A stretch of 64,000 nucleotides of DNA from Manis javanica (GCF_040802235.1 NC_133166.1:1364001-1428000), one strand, 5' to 3'; positions 38,501 through 47,410 are shown, numbered from the stretch's first letter. Numbers and translations are program-made. Notes: generated by a model from the sequence alone, not told the origin.

Positions 38501-39506
38501 CACGGGCACTCTCTCAGTTCCCACCAGAGATCTTTTAAGAACAGTCTTATCAGGCAATGCACCCCCACCCCATATCCCCCACACACCCCTCAGACAGATT
38601 ACATCCCAGCCAAGTAAGACTAGAGAAACCACAGGAAACACGAGATATTTCTAACACCAACTCTCCTGAGGCACATCACAGAACCAGCCAACCCAGTGAC
38701 CACGGCTCCTGTGGTTATTTGGGCTGAACAGCAGCATGATGCTTCTCTCCAAGTCTAACAAACAGAATTAACAATGACCCCTTCCTCCAAGACATGATTT
38801 GCACAGCCAACAAAAAGAGCACACAAAGACAATATGGAGCAGGAATACACAATTTATAGACACTGCCACTCCTTCTGCACAGACTGTTTCCTGAGAGAGA
38901 CTGAACTGGAACCGAAGTACAAGATGCCCAACTTCCCCAACCACTAAGCAGGCATTTACTTTCCTGAATTTCTAATACCGTGGGGGGCAAAAAAAAATGA
39001 GAGAAAATAAAAGTAACCTGAGTACAGCTCCAAACTATATGAACTACGATTAACAGAACTGCATCACAACCCAGAAACCCCACTCCAGCAAGATAGGGAG
39101 ACAGATCTTCTAGAGATAAGTCCACCCAACTCAGCACAACAGCAATATTCCTCACCTCTTAAATCAGTATTTATCAGTCCTGGAAAGGTTCACCATAAAG
39201 CATGGGCACTGGGCAGCCCAATGCCATGAGGAGAGTAGTTTCCCAAGGATCATAGCCTCTCTATGACCATGCCAAAGTCCTACCTGCAGGTCTGATGGAG
39301 AGAGGGGTTACCTGATGCCGGCGCGTGAGGGTGCCGTTGACCATGAGTGGGTTGGCATCTTGTGGTGAGACCCGGACGCGTTCCAGTTGCGCCGAGACGT
39401 GGCGCCGCTCCTCCTCCAGCGCCCGGGTCAGCTTCTCAAACTGGGCCTCTTGTTCCTTCACAGAGGCCAAGATGCTGGCGGTCGACTCCACCTCTGAGTC
39501 GTCCAT
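20514..39506 (-). CDS. CTNND1: Catenin delta-1 (p120-catenin), complete CDS in 19 exons
   Basis: p120-catenin binds the juxtamembrane tail of classical cadherins at adherens junctions, slows cadherin endocytosis and modulates Rho GTPases; a nuclear pool binds Kaiso. Exons, 5' to 3': 39506-39312, 37350-37279, 36552-36400, 36000-35465, 32452-31989, 30948-30765, 29963-29846, 28698-28545, 28136-28119, 27681-27613, 26801-26674, 26571-26421, 25696-25504, 25131-25017, 24471-24384, 22217-22155, 21404-21301, 20892-20806, 20525-20514. The sum is 2904 nt, giving 967 residues plus stop; every junction keeps phase and is GT-AG. Seen: coiled coil about 10-45, Tyr96, Tyr112 and Tyr228 phosphorylation-site positions, ARM repeats about 358-830, basic KKGK at 622-625, and a leucine-rich stretch at 943-952. 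Met1, Met55 and Met102 (isoform starts 1-3) are present, but position 324 is Ile. Human full length is 968; one Thr near residue 932 is missing here. Recognised by family memory, not by a search. Confidence 0.97.
20806..20892 (-). CDS. CTNND1: CTNND1 exon 20, alternative exon B with nuclear-export-like motif
   Basis: 87 nt, 29 residues (936-964), the size of alternative exon B. It carries [10 protein letters not shown], a leucine-rich nuclear-export-like motif. Phase 0 on both ends, so skipping joins PLM to QKI. The last residues are GHQRSLPPM, unlike human GGQVSYPSM as I remember it. The acceptor is a tandem CAGCAG and the upstream tract is poor in pyrimidines and includes TGCATG. Donor CCATG|GTATGT. 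Confidence 0.9.
20902..20907 (-). promoter_or_regulatory. TGCATG (RBFOX) motif in the exon B acceptor region
   Basis: TGCATG on the minus strand ends about 8 nt before the AG of exon B, inside what should be the pyrimidine tract. RBFOX bound upstream of an exon usually represses it. Confidence 0.5.
21301..21404 (-). CDS. CTNND1: CTNND1 exon 19, C-terminal tail
   Basis: 104 nt, residues 901-935 ([11 protein letters not shown]...KGTPLM). Compared with the human protein from memory it reads YSTL for YSTP, DHSR for DHNR, and KGTPLM for KGTTPLM, a one-codon loss. Acceptor CACTAG|ATAAC, donor TGATG|GTAAAT. Confidence 0.93.
21405..22154. other. CTNND1: Intron 18
   Basis: Contains a 17-nt A run at about 21550 and old repeat-like sequence at 21690-21960. 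The 45-bp segment at 21668-21712 recurs inside the transposon of intron 17. Confidence 0.6.
22155..22217 (-). CDS. CTNND1: CTNND1 exon 18, alternative exon A
   Basis: 63 nt, 21 residues ([10 protein letters not shown]...NTKSL, 880-901), the exact size of the known alternative exon A. It is flanked in the same phase, so skipping keeps frame. Acceptor ATATAG|ATAAG, donor ATTAG|GTAGGT. It contains MSSMGSN, where I recall MSNMGSN in human. Confidence 0.93.
22431..23738 (-). mobile_element. hAT (Charlie/ZBED5-FAM200-like) transposon remnant
   Basis: The minus strand carries a broken hAT transposase. Readable pieces, scattered over several frames, match the zinc-finger-BED/FAM200 type: STHLF-like then EIGNTHKAL, and further on the segment encoding the usual hAT C-terminal dimerisation region. 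The ends are degenerate inverted repeats of the TTCTCAAA type (22431-22450 and 23720-23738). About 1.3 kb remains with many stops. A foreign 45-bp block sits inside it at 22673-22717. It lies in intron 17 between exons 17 and 18. Confidence 0.75.
24384..24471 (-). CDS. CTNND1: CTNND1 exon 17, C-terminal tail
   Basis: 88 nt, residues 851-880 ([12 protein letters not shown]...RNQKS). Serine-rich start of the tail after the ARM domain. Acceptor CTCCAG|GTGAAT, donor ATCAG|GTACAG. Confidence 0.95.
25017..25131 (-). CDS. CTNND1: CTNND1 exon 16, last ARM repeat
   Basis: 115 nt, residues 812-850 ([14 protein letters not shown]...KKSDFQ). Acceptor TAAAAG|GAATCG, donor TTTCAG|GTAGAA. Confidence 0.96.
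25504..25696 (-). CDS. CTNND1: CTNND1 exon 15, ARM repeats
   Basis: 193 nt, residues 748-812 ([10 protein letters not shown]...LVLINKSG). Acceptor CTATAG|GTAAAC, donor TCAGG|GTGAGC. Near residue 768 it reads SSSQNFSED, where I recall NSSWNFSED in human. Confidence 0.95.
26421..26571 (-). CDS. CTNND1: CTNND1 exon 14, ARM repeats
   Basis: 151 nt, residues 698-748 ([11 protein letters not shown]...NKELI). Has the motif [13 protein letters not shown]. Acceptor TTCCAG|TATGG, donor AATTG|GTAAGG. Confidence 0.96.
26674..26801 (-). CDS. CTNND1: CTNND1 exon 13, ARM repeats
   Basis: 128 nt, residues 655-697 ([10 protein letters not shown]...CAGRWT). Contains the ARM-type helix [13 protein letters not shown]. 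Acceptor GTGTAG|GCTATG, donor GGACG|GTGAGT. Confidence 0.96.
26802..27612. other. CTNND1: Intron 12
   Basis: No repeats or extra exons recognised. Confidence 0.5.
27613..27681 (-). CDS. CTNND1: CTNND1 exon 12
   Basis: 69 nt, residues 632-655 ([14 protein letters not shown]...SPAR). Completes the ARM insert loop and its basic motif. Acceptor CCAAAG|GGAAAA, donor AGAG|GTAAGT. Confidence 0.95.
28015..28080 (-). promoter_or_regulatory. Two TGCATG (RBFOX) motifs downstream of exon C
   Basis: The minus strand has TGCATG at 28080-28075 and 28020-28015, 39 and 99 nt past the donor of the 18-nt exon C. RBFOX proteins bound downstream of an exon usually promote its inclusion. Confidence 0.5.
28119..28136 (-). 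CDS. CTNND1: CTNND1 exon 11, alternative microexon C
   Basis: Only 18 nt. Adds DEWFSR (626-631) between KKGK and GKK, which breaks the basic stretch; this matches the known alternative exon C. Skipping keeps frame because both neighbours end or begin in the same phase. The acceptor GGAAG|ATGAG has its pyrimidine tract more than 20 nt upstream, so it looks weak; donor AGAG|GTGAGT is good. Two TGCATG motifs lie 39 and 99 nt past the donor. Confidence 0.93.
28340..28376. repeat. (CAC)n microsatellite in intron 10
   Basis: Nine or so CAC/CCA units on the plus strand; the transcript therefore has (GGT)n about 200 nt upstream of the exon C acceptor. It could form a two-layer G-quadruplex in RNA. 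Confidence 0.8.
28545..28698 (-). CDS. CTNND1: CTNND1 exon 10, ARM insert with basic motif
   Basis: 154 nt, residues 575-625 plus one base. Starts [12 protein letters not shown] and ends in KKGK (622-625). In p120 this basic motif acts in nuclear localisation and Rho inhibition. Acceptor CCCAAG|CTTGTG, donor GCAAAG|GTGAGT. Confidence 0.96.
28929..29612 (+). pseudogene. Possible retrocopy fragment of an unidentified GC-rich mRNA 3' region (intron 9)
   Basis: A GC-rich, repeat-free block in the plus orientation, unlike the AT-rich introns around it. It starts with proline-codon-rich sequence and ends AATAAAGGGAAAAAAAA. Near-matching flanks (AAAAATTAGGG at 28919 and AAAAACTTAGGG at 29611) could be a target duplication with one indel. 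A 133-codon frame at 28914-29315 is not recognised. The AATAAA is very close to the A run, so the poly(A) reading is uncertain. Confidence 0.3.
29846..29963 (-). CDS. CTNND1: CTNND1 exon 9, ARM repeats
   Basis: 118 nt, residues 535-574 ([10 protein letters not shown]...KDSDSK). Acceptor CCTCAG|GAATG, donor GCAAG|GTAAGT. Ends in phase 0. Confidence 0.96.
30765..30948 (-). CDS. CTNND1: CTNND1 exon 8, ARM repeats
   Basis: 184 nt, residues 474-535. Begins [10 protein letters not shown], typical of an ARM helix 3, and ends NTAGCL plus a split Arg codon. Acceptor TGCCAG|GAACC, donor CCTTAG|GTAACA. Confidence 0.96.
31165..31372. repeat. hAT-type non-autonomous element
   Basis: Ends are TTTCTCAACCTC and CTGAGAACCAATGG, inverted hAT-Charlie-like termini. 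The middle reads TAGATGCCAGCCCCCTCTAA and GTTGTGACAGCCAAAAATGT, a common mammalian MER element. It lies in intron 7. Confidence 0.6.
31989..32452 (-). CDS. CTNND1: CTNND1 exon 7, start of ARM domain; Met324 replaced
   Basis: 464 nt, residues 319-474. Encodes the end of the regulatory region and the first ARM repeats ([21 protein letters not shown]). Codon 324, the isoform-4 start in the human protein (SYEDM), reads ATA, so the sequence is [10 protein letters not shown]. Acceptor CTGCAG|GAGCTA, donor ACTG|GTGAGT. The phase works out on both sides. Confidence 0.96.
32453..35464. other. CTNND1: Intron 6
   Basis: Three-kilobase intron. Contains an antisense MIR-like fragment at about 33850-33965 and a CTCF-like motif (CCACTAGAGGGTGA, 33302-33315, 12 of 14 positions). 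Otherwise nothing recognised. Confidence 0.5.
35465..36000 (-). CDS. CTNND1: CTNND1 exon 6, tyrosine-rich regulatory region
   Basis: 536 nt, residues 141-319. Opens with a basic run (VKKVVKTV) and continues through a Tyr/Gly/Pro-rich segment that includes Tyr228 in DNYGS; p120 is phosphorylated here by Src-family kinases. Just before Tyr228 the sequence is PSSSDNYG, where I recall GG in the human protein. Ends RRRLR with the last codon split AG|G. Donor CTCAG|GTAGGC. Confidence 0.96.
36400..36552 (-). CDS. CTNND1: CTNND1 exon 5 (Tyr96, Met102, Tyr112)
   Basis: 153 nt, residues 90-140, phase 0 at both ends. Contains Tyr96 and Tyr112, both known Src-family site positions in p120. Met102, the start of isoform 3, lies in PRMQEP and has A at -3, a better context than Met1. 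Acceptor ACATAG|GATCAC, donor ACCACA|GTAAGC. Confidence 0.95.
36553..39311. other. CTNND1: Introns 3 and 4
   Basis: Split by exon 4. A short L2 3' end is at about 37610-37710 (GAACAGTGCCTGGCACATAA). No further exons seen. Confidence 0.5.
37279..37350 (-). CDS. CTNND1: CTNND1 exon 4
   Basis: 72 nt, residues 66-89 ([11 protein letters not shown]...NGPQ), in phase 0 at both ends. Acceptor TTTCAG|AACGG, donor CCCCAG|GTAATC. It is part of the N-terminal regulatory region between coiled coil and the tyrosine-rich segment. Confidence 0.95.
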
Positions 39507-39601
39507 GAAGGTAAGGGGCAGAGCCGCCACGGGGCAGGGTTAAAAGCAAGGTGGATCACAAAGAGAAGAGGAAGGAGGGAGAAGGCCCCCCTCACTTCAC
39601 A
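39312..39601 (-). CDS. CTNND1: CTNND1 exon 3: 5' UTR end, start codon, coiled coil
   Basis: The ATG is at 39506-39504 and begins MDDSEVEST. The exon codes residues 1-65 and ends RRHQ at a CAG|GTAACC donor at 39312. It carries the heptad-rich coiled coil and the second isoform start, Met55. The 5' edge at 39601 is inferred from a pyrimidine-rich tract ending in TAG at 39604-39602; no AG lies closer except a weak one near 39590. The reading frame stays open upstream to a GTG, but no upstream ATG occurs, so Met1 stands. Its context has T at -3 and G at +4, which is not strong. Confidence 0.93.
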
Positions 39602-42304
39602 CTACCGGGAAAAGGTAAGAGGGAGGAGAGAAAAGGTTACAGGTCAGAGAAAGACAGATGAATTATTAATCCCAGAGCCAAAGACGCCCCCTGTGGTTTC
39701 ACTGCAGTACAGAAAGCAAGCCACCACCAAGCCTGGGAGCCCACCACCAGTGACTGACTGCTCAAGCAGGATCCTTTGCCCACTACCCCTCTTCAACAAC
39801 CCCACCAGAAATAACTATTGAAAGGAAAGGTGCAACAAGATCCAAGTCTCTGTCTACACTGTTGGTAGAGGAGGGAGCCTATGGCTAAGGGCTATAGTCA
39901 TGACAGGAGATTAATATTAGATTCTTATTCCCTGGAAAAGTTTCCTGGCATCAACTTGATTAAAGTTGTGAACTCCTCAGTACAGACAAGCACTCACTGT
40001 CCTGTAGAGGCAAGCTACTTCTAGAGAAAAAAGAGCAGTACAGATCTATCTTAACCTCTCCCAAATTTCAACAGACACTGCTGCAATGGTGGCAAAATAT
40101 AGTAAATGAATATGCTAAATTAAAATGCCAATAAGAAATGTAAGTAGTAAAAAGCTTCCCACCATCGAAGGCAGGGGACAAAACTCAGGTCCTCATATTT
40201 AATACATTTAAGGACGGGTCTTTCTACTTTTCAAAACTATACTGCAACATTTTAGAGGGCAAAACGTGGGCCTTGCCCAACAAAGACAAGAGCAACAGAA
40301 CCACAAGAAATTCTGCCTAGAAAGTCATGATTTTCAGCAACTTTCACCTCTTTGGGGATTAGAAAAAGGAGCGTTAGGCTCAAACTCTGAAATTGTCCCT
40401 TGAAGCAGTTCATATTCTAACCTCCGAATAGTAAATGGCTGAAACTTCCTACATCTGTGATCCTGCAGAAGGCTCTAAATAGACTATATTTTTGCCTCTT
40501 TACTTGTTCCAACTCAGGGTCAATATCCTAGTATCTAGAGGGTTTGTGCTACTTATATAATAAACAACAGTTCTATGAAAACGACAAGTTCCCTGTACAT
40601 TATTACATAAACTGCAAGCAGGCTTGTAAATGTAAGAGCACTGTAATCATACCATTAGACTTCGTGGGATTTTTCTCTTACAAGCTGGCTATGGGAAACT
40701 TTACAGCCAGTCCATATAAAATGTTGAAAGGCACATTTTAGAATAAACCCTCTTCCCCTATTCCCCACCCTCTCATCAACTCCTAAGGAAAAAACAACTT
40801 AAAAGTGTTTTTTATTCTTAGTAAACATATTTCCATACACACCTGTTGAGAGGTCGCAATTGATTGGTTTAACACAGAACAGCCCAATCTAGATTCAAAA
40901 AATCATGGGAGAAGCATCCCAGCCACCACAGCAAGGAGGAAGCAGGAAGGAGAGAGCTGCAGAAATATTTGGAGGAAAAATGGGAATGAGAGGAAAATAA
41001 AATATACCCAACACATTAAAAAATAAGAGGGGCAGGTACTGGGAGAAAGACAATACGGAATGGAAGGGAATAGTTTAAATGTGACTTGGAATTGCTTCAT
41101 GTGACACTGCACTTTCAGATACCTGGACCTTGGGTGCAGTTTTCTGTAAAACCTGAATTCTACATGTCAGAGTTCCTCTACTTGTACTTCTGCACAGAAC
41201 CAGGAGCACATTATACTATGGACAAAAATTCACTTACCCCCGGTTCCTAGCTACCAAATTGGGAAAAAAAAAATGCTGTTGGAATGCCCTTCCCCCTCCT
41301 TCTCAACCCTAAGGCAGAAACCTTGAAGCCCAGTCCCAGCATGCCCACAGAGACACTGAGAAACCAATGCAACAGTCGTAGTGGGTAAGACATGTGGGGA
41401 CTAGCCTAGGCTGAGCCTTTTGCTTCAGTTCCCTTTCCCACGCTCCTCAGAGCCCCACTAAGCACAAATTCCTGTTTGCTTTAGAGTATATGCAGCTTTC
41501 AGAATGCAAGAGTACCCAGAGAAACTGATAAACAGGTGCCCAACAAACTCCTTAACCAGTTCTCCATTCCTGAGACTCCCTCCAGCAGACCCAGTACCTA
41601 AACCCAGGAATGTAATAGCTCTTCTCTAAATCCCTCCCTACTCTGGCTCTGGGTTCCCACAATTATTTATCAACTCCTTCTTCCTTTCAATTCAAAGCCT
41701 ATTGTTGCTTTCTCATATTCTGACCCTATATTCTAATAGGCCCCTCAAAGGTCTAATAAGCACCCTTACAAAAAAAAAATTGCTCCCCTTTCATCTCCAC
41801 TGCTTCCTTTTAAGCACTTGCCTTCATCCACTATGTACAATAACCTACGAACCTTCCACACCAAGAGAACTCTGAGCTCAAGAGATTCTTCCAGTTCTGC
41901 GTTCCAACCCAGCCTCAACGGCAGTTACCACTCTGACCATCTCCGCCCTGCAATCTTCTTTGCTAATAAAAGCCCAGACTACCACTATTATGGGGCATAC
42001 AGAGACAACACTCCCTGCAGCATAGAGAAACTGTCAGCCTGCCATAATGCCAGTTTGTGCCCCCCACAACTCGAACTCAATAAAGGGAGTTAGGAAGGGT
42101 AGCAGGGAAACTACACAGGGCTCCAGGTCAGGGAAGCACTCTCTCTTTCCATCTTCATAGTTTTAAAAGCTGACCACCTGGCTCCAGTTTGGAGAGGAGG
42201 CAGCACCATAGAGGAAAGAGAATATCAGAATCCTAGGCATAAAAGCATGGGGAGATTTTCTGCCTATAAGAGGGGAAAGCAGAGGCTATACAGGATAGAA
42301 TAGG

Positions 42305-42475
42305 TCTCAACAGACCGGTCCCAGTTCTGGCTCTGCCCCTGGCCAACAATGGCAGTAAGTCACTGACATGTTCTCATCTGTAAAAAGCCACCACCACCAG
42401 CCCAATCTAACTTAGAGTTGCTGGAAGGATCCGGTGAGATAATGTACGTTATTCAAAATGTGACGTATTAAGTTG
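42305..42475 (+). repeat. MIR SINE
   Basis: MIR core with CCCAGTTCTGGCTCTGCCCC and TGTTCTCATCTGTAAAAAG. Confidence 0.55.
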
Positions 42476-42779
42476 TTTCAAGAATTAGTTTCTATTTTCC
42501 AATTACATTACTTAATGGTAATGCCTCAGTCCAAAACTATTTTGTAACTAGTAGATGAAATTAACAGGATCAAGAGCATAACTGGGTCCTACGGAGTAGA
42601 TGAGCTAGCTGGTTTCCCTACCCCAGTTCTATTTACTAGGACATCCCACCTAGACCAGTGTTTCTGGGACACAAAGTGCTTCTCTAGTACCCGGCAGTCA
42701 TCACAGCATTACACACCTGCTGTAATAAATTCTGGATTCCTTATTTGAGGCCTTAGCAGTTTATTACCAAGGAGAAAGG

Positions 42780-42985
42780 GAAGGTGAAAAGAACTAACAA
42801 TTACTGAATGTTGTACATTTATTATCTTGGTGATCCTCACAACAACCCTAAGGAAGTAAGTTTTATTGCAAATGAGAAAACAGGCTCTAGGTAAGGAAAC
42901 TGCCCAAGGTCTCAGTTAATAGTAAATTTTGAATTTAAACCCAGATCTATGCCATTCCAAAGCCTGTTCTCTTTCTACTACACAC
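42780..42985 (-). repeat. MIR SINE
   Basis: Antisense MIR with TGATCCTCACAACAACCCTA and a GCCCAAGGTCTCAGTTAAT core. Confidence 0.65.
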
Positions 42986-43749
42986 TGTCAAGTCCAGTAT
43001 AAGATGGATGGTCCAGCCCCTCTCCCCTACAACCCCTTGAGAGCTTTCTTCCCAAACATCACAGGAAAAAAAGGTTTCCACTTTTCTTTAGGTTAAAGGG
43101 TTATCCATAATGTCTACATATAAACGTGGAAGAACAAAATAAATGGGGTGGGGAGAAGCATAAGTGGGGGAAGAGAATGATGCTGTTAGGCAAGCCACAG
43201 AACACTGCCTCATAACTCAGATTTGAGGATTCTTCTCCATGCCATGCACATAATAAAAAATTATGCTACGAAACAGAATCTACAAACTATTAACTGACTT
43301 GGGCAGTCAGAGCCAGAAAAGCCCAACACCTTCCCATGTTCGCCACTTACCATATTCACATGGATCACACTTGCTCTCACTAAAAACAGATCATCAAGGA
43401 TTCCCAAAGTGAGAAGGAGAAGGGCACATTAAGTGAACCTTATATTCCCCTAAGACTAGATTTTCTGAGGATACCTGGTCTTACTCTTACCAAACTGTAA
43501 GTCCTACAGACCTGAGTCTACAGCAAGGTTCCCACATTCAAGCAATGATAACAGGAAAAATTCAGTTTCTTCTGTAAGAATTCCAAACCAAATGAAGTTA
43601 AATTGAATCAGATAACCAGGACTAAACAGACAATGCCAAACAGGTAGCAGGTAGCTTGGCAAAAAAAAAAAGACACCAATAGCAAAGTCCCTGGAATGAT
43701 TTGTTCTACTGTGAACTGGCTGTAGAAATGTAATTTGGAATTATGATTC

Positions 43750-44090
43750 TCAGAGGTTAAGAATATAGGCTTTACTTGGTGAAGGGGGGAGCCTAGTAAA
43801 CATAATGTTCCTCATGTAATTGTAGATTAATGATACTAAAATAAAAAAAGAATATAGGCTTTGCAATCAGACTAGGTTCAAATCCCAGCTCCATCACCCC
43901 TCAGCTATACGACTTTGGGCAAAGTACCACTTTAATCTAAACCTCATGTTCCTTTTCTGTAAAATGGTAGAAATAAGTTACAGAGCGTGCTTGGAGGATT
44001 AAATGAGTCAATCCACATAAAGTGCTTAGAAAAATGTCTTGACACACAGAAAGCTATTAATATTGTTACTGATATGAATACTACTGCAAT
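43750..44090 (+). repeat. MIR SINE split by a retroposed insert
   Basis: Sense MIR (GGTTCAAATCCCAGCTCCAT, CTGTAAAATGGTAGAAATAA, GGATTAAATGAGTCAATCC). It is interrupted at 43774-43847 and resumes in register afterwards. Confidence 0.75.
43759..43862 (+). mobile_element. 74-bp retroposed insert with 15-bp target duplication
   Basis: AAGAATATAGGCTTT flanks the insert at 43759-43773 and 43848-43862. The insert reads ACTTGGTGAAGGGGGG... and ends TACTAAAATAAAAAA, an A-rich tail. The pattern is L1-type retroposition; the insert may be a severely 5'-truncated LINE 3' end, but I could not name the family. Confidence 0.8.
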
Positions 44091-44239
44091 TAGCTAACAC
44101 AAGGGACTAGCATTTTGGTGGTGGTAGGGCTTTTGAATAAACCACACATCCCCACATGCTCCCCTCTCCCGTTTACAGCAGCTCTGTACTACAGGGAATT
44201 CTTCACACTCTCAAAGAAAAACAACAAAACACAACTCCA

Positions 44240-44350
44240 GGTTAGGGGGTAAAAGATCTGGGGCTCAAGTTCTGGCTCTGCCAGAAACTAGCTGTGAAAA
44301 GTTGGAGAAGTCTATAACCCCTGTAAGCTTCACTTCGTATTACTTTTCAG
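44240..44350 (+). repeat. MIR SINE fragment
   Basis: GGGCTCAAGTTCTGGCTCTG followed by CCAGAAACTAGCTGTGAAAA. Confidence 0.5.
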
Positions 44351-45452
44351 AGTTGAGCTTCATTAGACTAATATATGTAAAACAACAGCCTGGGTGACTC
44401 TGAACCTCTCTCCTAACTCCACACGACTGAGATAAGTACATCCAAAGACACGACTACAATTAGGCAAGCAGGCTTCTGCAGAAAGAGGAAAACTTTCTTG
44501 TCCTGAGATGATGAACTTTTCTAAACCTCATGAAAAAGTCTTTATGCTCTTAAGAAAGAAATGTTATCTTCTGGAGCCAGCCCCAAAGGCAGCTCTCCTC
44601 GTCTCTTCCGATTTATGCATTATGAAATAAAAACCAGTGTCACCAAGTCATGCCCTCCCTCTAAAGCAATGCTAAGTGAAACTCCTCTTCCATGTCATCC
44701 TAGGGATTTCAAATGGCTTTTTTAAAAAGCATATTGAGTCTCCTACTGAAGAATATCCATCAATAAAATGTAGCACACATAACACCGCACAGATGCATTA
44801 CATAACATTCAAGCCAAGGAAGGTAGGCCTTCTAGATACCCTAAAAGGTATTTATTTGCTTTAACTGACATTTGCCCCCAGATTCAAAGCAATTATTCCT
44901 GTACAACCAGAGACACAGAAAACTGCCACTTTACCTTTATTTTTTAATCAAAGGAATATATTTTTTCAAGTTTTCCTCTGGCTTCTTGTCAGAGTGCTTA
45001 TTCCAGAATCCAAAGTCTAAGTACCCCACCCAGCACTTGATGTTGCACCAGCCAAAGCTCAGCTGGAATCAGTTCTAGTATCTCTCCCTTCAATGGGAAG
45101 CTCTTTCTGGCACTAATTCCAAATTCCTGGACATAATTTGCATTAAGACCTAAAGAGAACCCTGCTTACTTCACAATTTCATCTCAGCTGAGCACTTCTC
45201 AGTTATAAAACTGGTATTCCAGAAATGGCCCTGTCTTGGGTATTAGTAGTTTCTGTGCTTCCCTGTGGATCTTGCTTTATGCTAGGCCCAGTTTCTCAAC
45301 TTAAGAGCACCAAAAGGGCTGACTGAAGGAGTCTCACTGTGCCGCAATGAATCTCTGATGAATCATGGGAGTCTGGCCAATCACCCTCCTCCTAAGAGAG
45401 CTGAACATTCTATCTGGAGTTTCAGAGAAAAGAAGGAAAATAAGTATATAGT

Positions 45453-45772
45453 TAGTTGATCCTGGAACAATGCTGGTTTGAAATGCACATATCCACTTCA
45501 ACGCAGACTTTCTTTCAATGAATGTATTAGAAAATTTCTTGGAAATCTGCGACAATTTAAGAAAACATTTTATTTTCCTTAGCTTACTTTAAGAATACAG
45601 CATGTAATACATATATACAAAATATATGTTAATCGACTGTTATCAATAAAACTTCCAGTCAACAGCAGATTATTGGCAGTTAAGTTTTGGGAAGTCAAAA
45701 ATTACACATGGATTTTCAACCGTGTGGGGTATCAGCTCCCCTAACTTACATGTTGTTCAAGGGTCAACTGTA
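45453..45772. mobile_element. Tc/mariner-like palindromic element
   Basis: The left end GTTGATCCTGGAACAA and the right end TTGTTCAAGGGTCAAC are inverted repeats of one another. Just inside, TTTTCAACCGTGTGGGG and its partner continue the pattern. About 320 bp, non-coding, widespread in mammals. Confidence 0.65.
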
Positions 45773-46327
45773 TAAAAGGTTTTTTTTCTTAATACTCCTT
45801 ATTAAAAGGAAGCTGTGTTGGCAATCTCTATATGTCAGTAGACCACCTTAAACTTACTTCAGTCTTATAATCCTAACCCACAATTACCTGTCAGAATTTT
45901 TAATTTTACTGTAACTTTAAAAGAAAAAAAAAAATTACCTCCACCACCTTGAGCCTAAATTTGGCAACCAGATGGAACATTCTTCTTGCTCGCTATTCCC
46001 CTCCCACGTATTCTGGGAACCCCCCAAACCATAACATACTAAAATGGCTAAATGCTGGACAGGCTTTGAAGCAAAGGAAGGGTGTGGCTCTCAGCTAGTG
46101 AGGGGGCCCAGGACTGAAAGGATATGGAAGAGAAACAAAACCTGCTTCTCTCTGGAGCATGTATGACACACACACAGGACTGGTCTAACAAGTCCTTCTG
46201 ATCTCTCAGGCCAGGCCGCCTTCTTCTCCTCCCCCATCACCCACGTGCCTCTCCAAGGCCCTCCACTGGGACATACAACACCAAATTTTCTCTCAATCCT
46301 GAGAGTGAGACACACCGGGTTACTTAC

Positions 46328-46369
46328 CTGGATCCCTGTTGCAATTCCGCCAAACGCGCCTCACCTAGC
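46328..46369 (-). other. CTNND1: Candidate CTNND1 5' UTR exon (46.3 kb)
   Basis: A 42-nt segment with acceptor CCTTATAAG|GCTAGG and a consensus donor ATCCAG|GTAAGTA. It is locally CpG-bearing (GGCGCGTTTGGCGG) in an otherwise CpG-poor intron, which hints at constraint or an alternative first exon. It contains no ATG. Confidence 0.45.
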
Positions 46370-47082
46370 CTTATAAGGAGAAAGCAGAGCTTTAGGGAGA
46401 GGCCGATAAGGAAACAAAGATAAGAGGGAGGGGCAAAAAACAGAGGGAGGTGTGAGACTGGAGGAAGGGAAGAGGCCAGACGCCTGCTCCTTCCTACAAA
46501 GAGGCGGGAGAGAGAGGAGGAGGTGAGGAACACAATGAGGAATGAAAGTCTAATCAAAGATATCATTTAAGTCAGGTCATAAAAGAGAAACTGTAAAATT
46601 AATTAGGATATCTTATTCCCTTTCCTACCCTAGGCTACAAAAAAAAAATTCATGGAAAAAAAGCTTAACCTTAGGGTTTGCCAGAGGTCATCCAACTGTT
46701 TGAGCTCACATTCCTTTTTTAAAGAGGCAGCTTCTCACCCAATCCCCTCATTTTCTGTCTGAGGCATGCACACCATGTCTTTGCCCATCATTTGAAGATG
46801 ACTTGGAAAAGTTCAAAGCAGGTAACCGAGTCATATTTACAAAGTCCTGTTTCCTCTTCTCAAAGCTTTTAAAAGAGCAACAAGACACCCCTGACATCAG
46901 GTTTAGATAGAGTACAACCTCCCTCTGAGACAAGCAACAGAGAGAAAACGTGAAGTCTATAAGGAAATCAGAGGAAGTGTGAAGGTCTTATTTCAGCTAC
47001 AGGACAGACAGCTAAAAAAAATGTTTCTCCTTACCTGACAGGAAGAATACCTGACTTCAGGGGAAGCAGAGCTGTTAATATT

Positions 47083-47410
47083 AGTTACTGATCTCCCCCT
47101 TTAAGTTATCACATATAATCTTCTCAACATCCTCTGAGGTAATGGCCCTTGCTCTAGGCAGTTAGGTTAAATGTTATTAGTCCTTTTTCCTGACTCTCGA
47201 TGCTCTCTGCCCTCCTTTACAGTTACTGATCTCCCCCTTTAAGTTATCACAGATAATCTTCTCAACATCCTCTGAGGTAATGTTGGCCCTTTCCTTGCAG
47301 ATGAGTAAATAAACCTACATCAGAAGTATTCAGTATGCTGCCCAAGGTCATACAGCTAGTAAGTGGTAGAAACGCAGCTGTTATACTCCAAGTCCATGTT
47401 CCTTCTCCTT
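47083..47410 (-). repeat. MIR-like sequence with a local tandem duplication
   Basis: An antisense MIR (CAAGGTCATACAGCTAGTAA near 47344) preceded by two copies of a 68-71 bp block, 47083-47150 and 47221-47292, offset by 138 bp and differing by one substitution and a 3-bp indel. Confidence 0.75.

Noticed and set aside
39507-39530. N-terminal extension of CTNND1 (AALPLTF before Met1)
   Set aside because: The frame is open but begins at GTG, not ATG; p120 isoform 1 starts at MDDSEVES.
41818-42093. 91-codon plus-strand frame with protein-like composition, and a possible minus-strand exon ending near it (acceptor CTATGCTGCAG)
   Set aside because: No recognisable similarity. The antisense exon has no convincing donor. 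Both could be chance in 64 kb.
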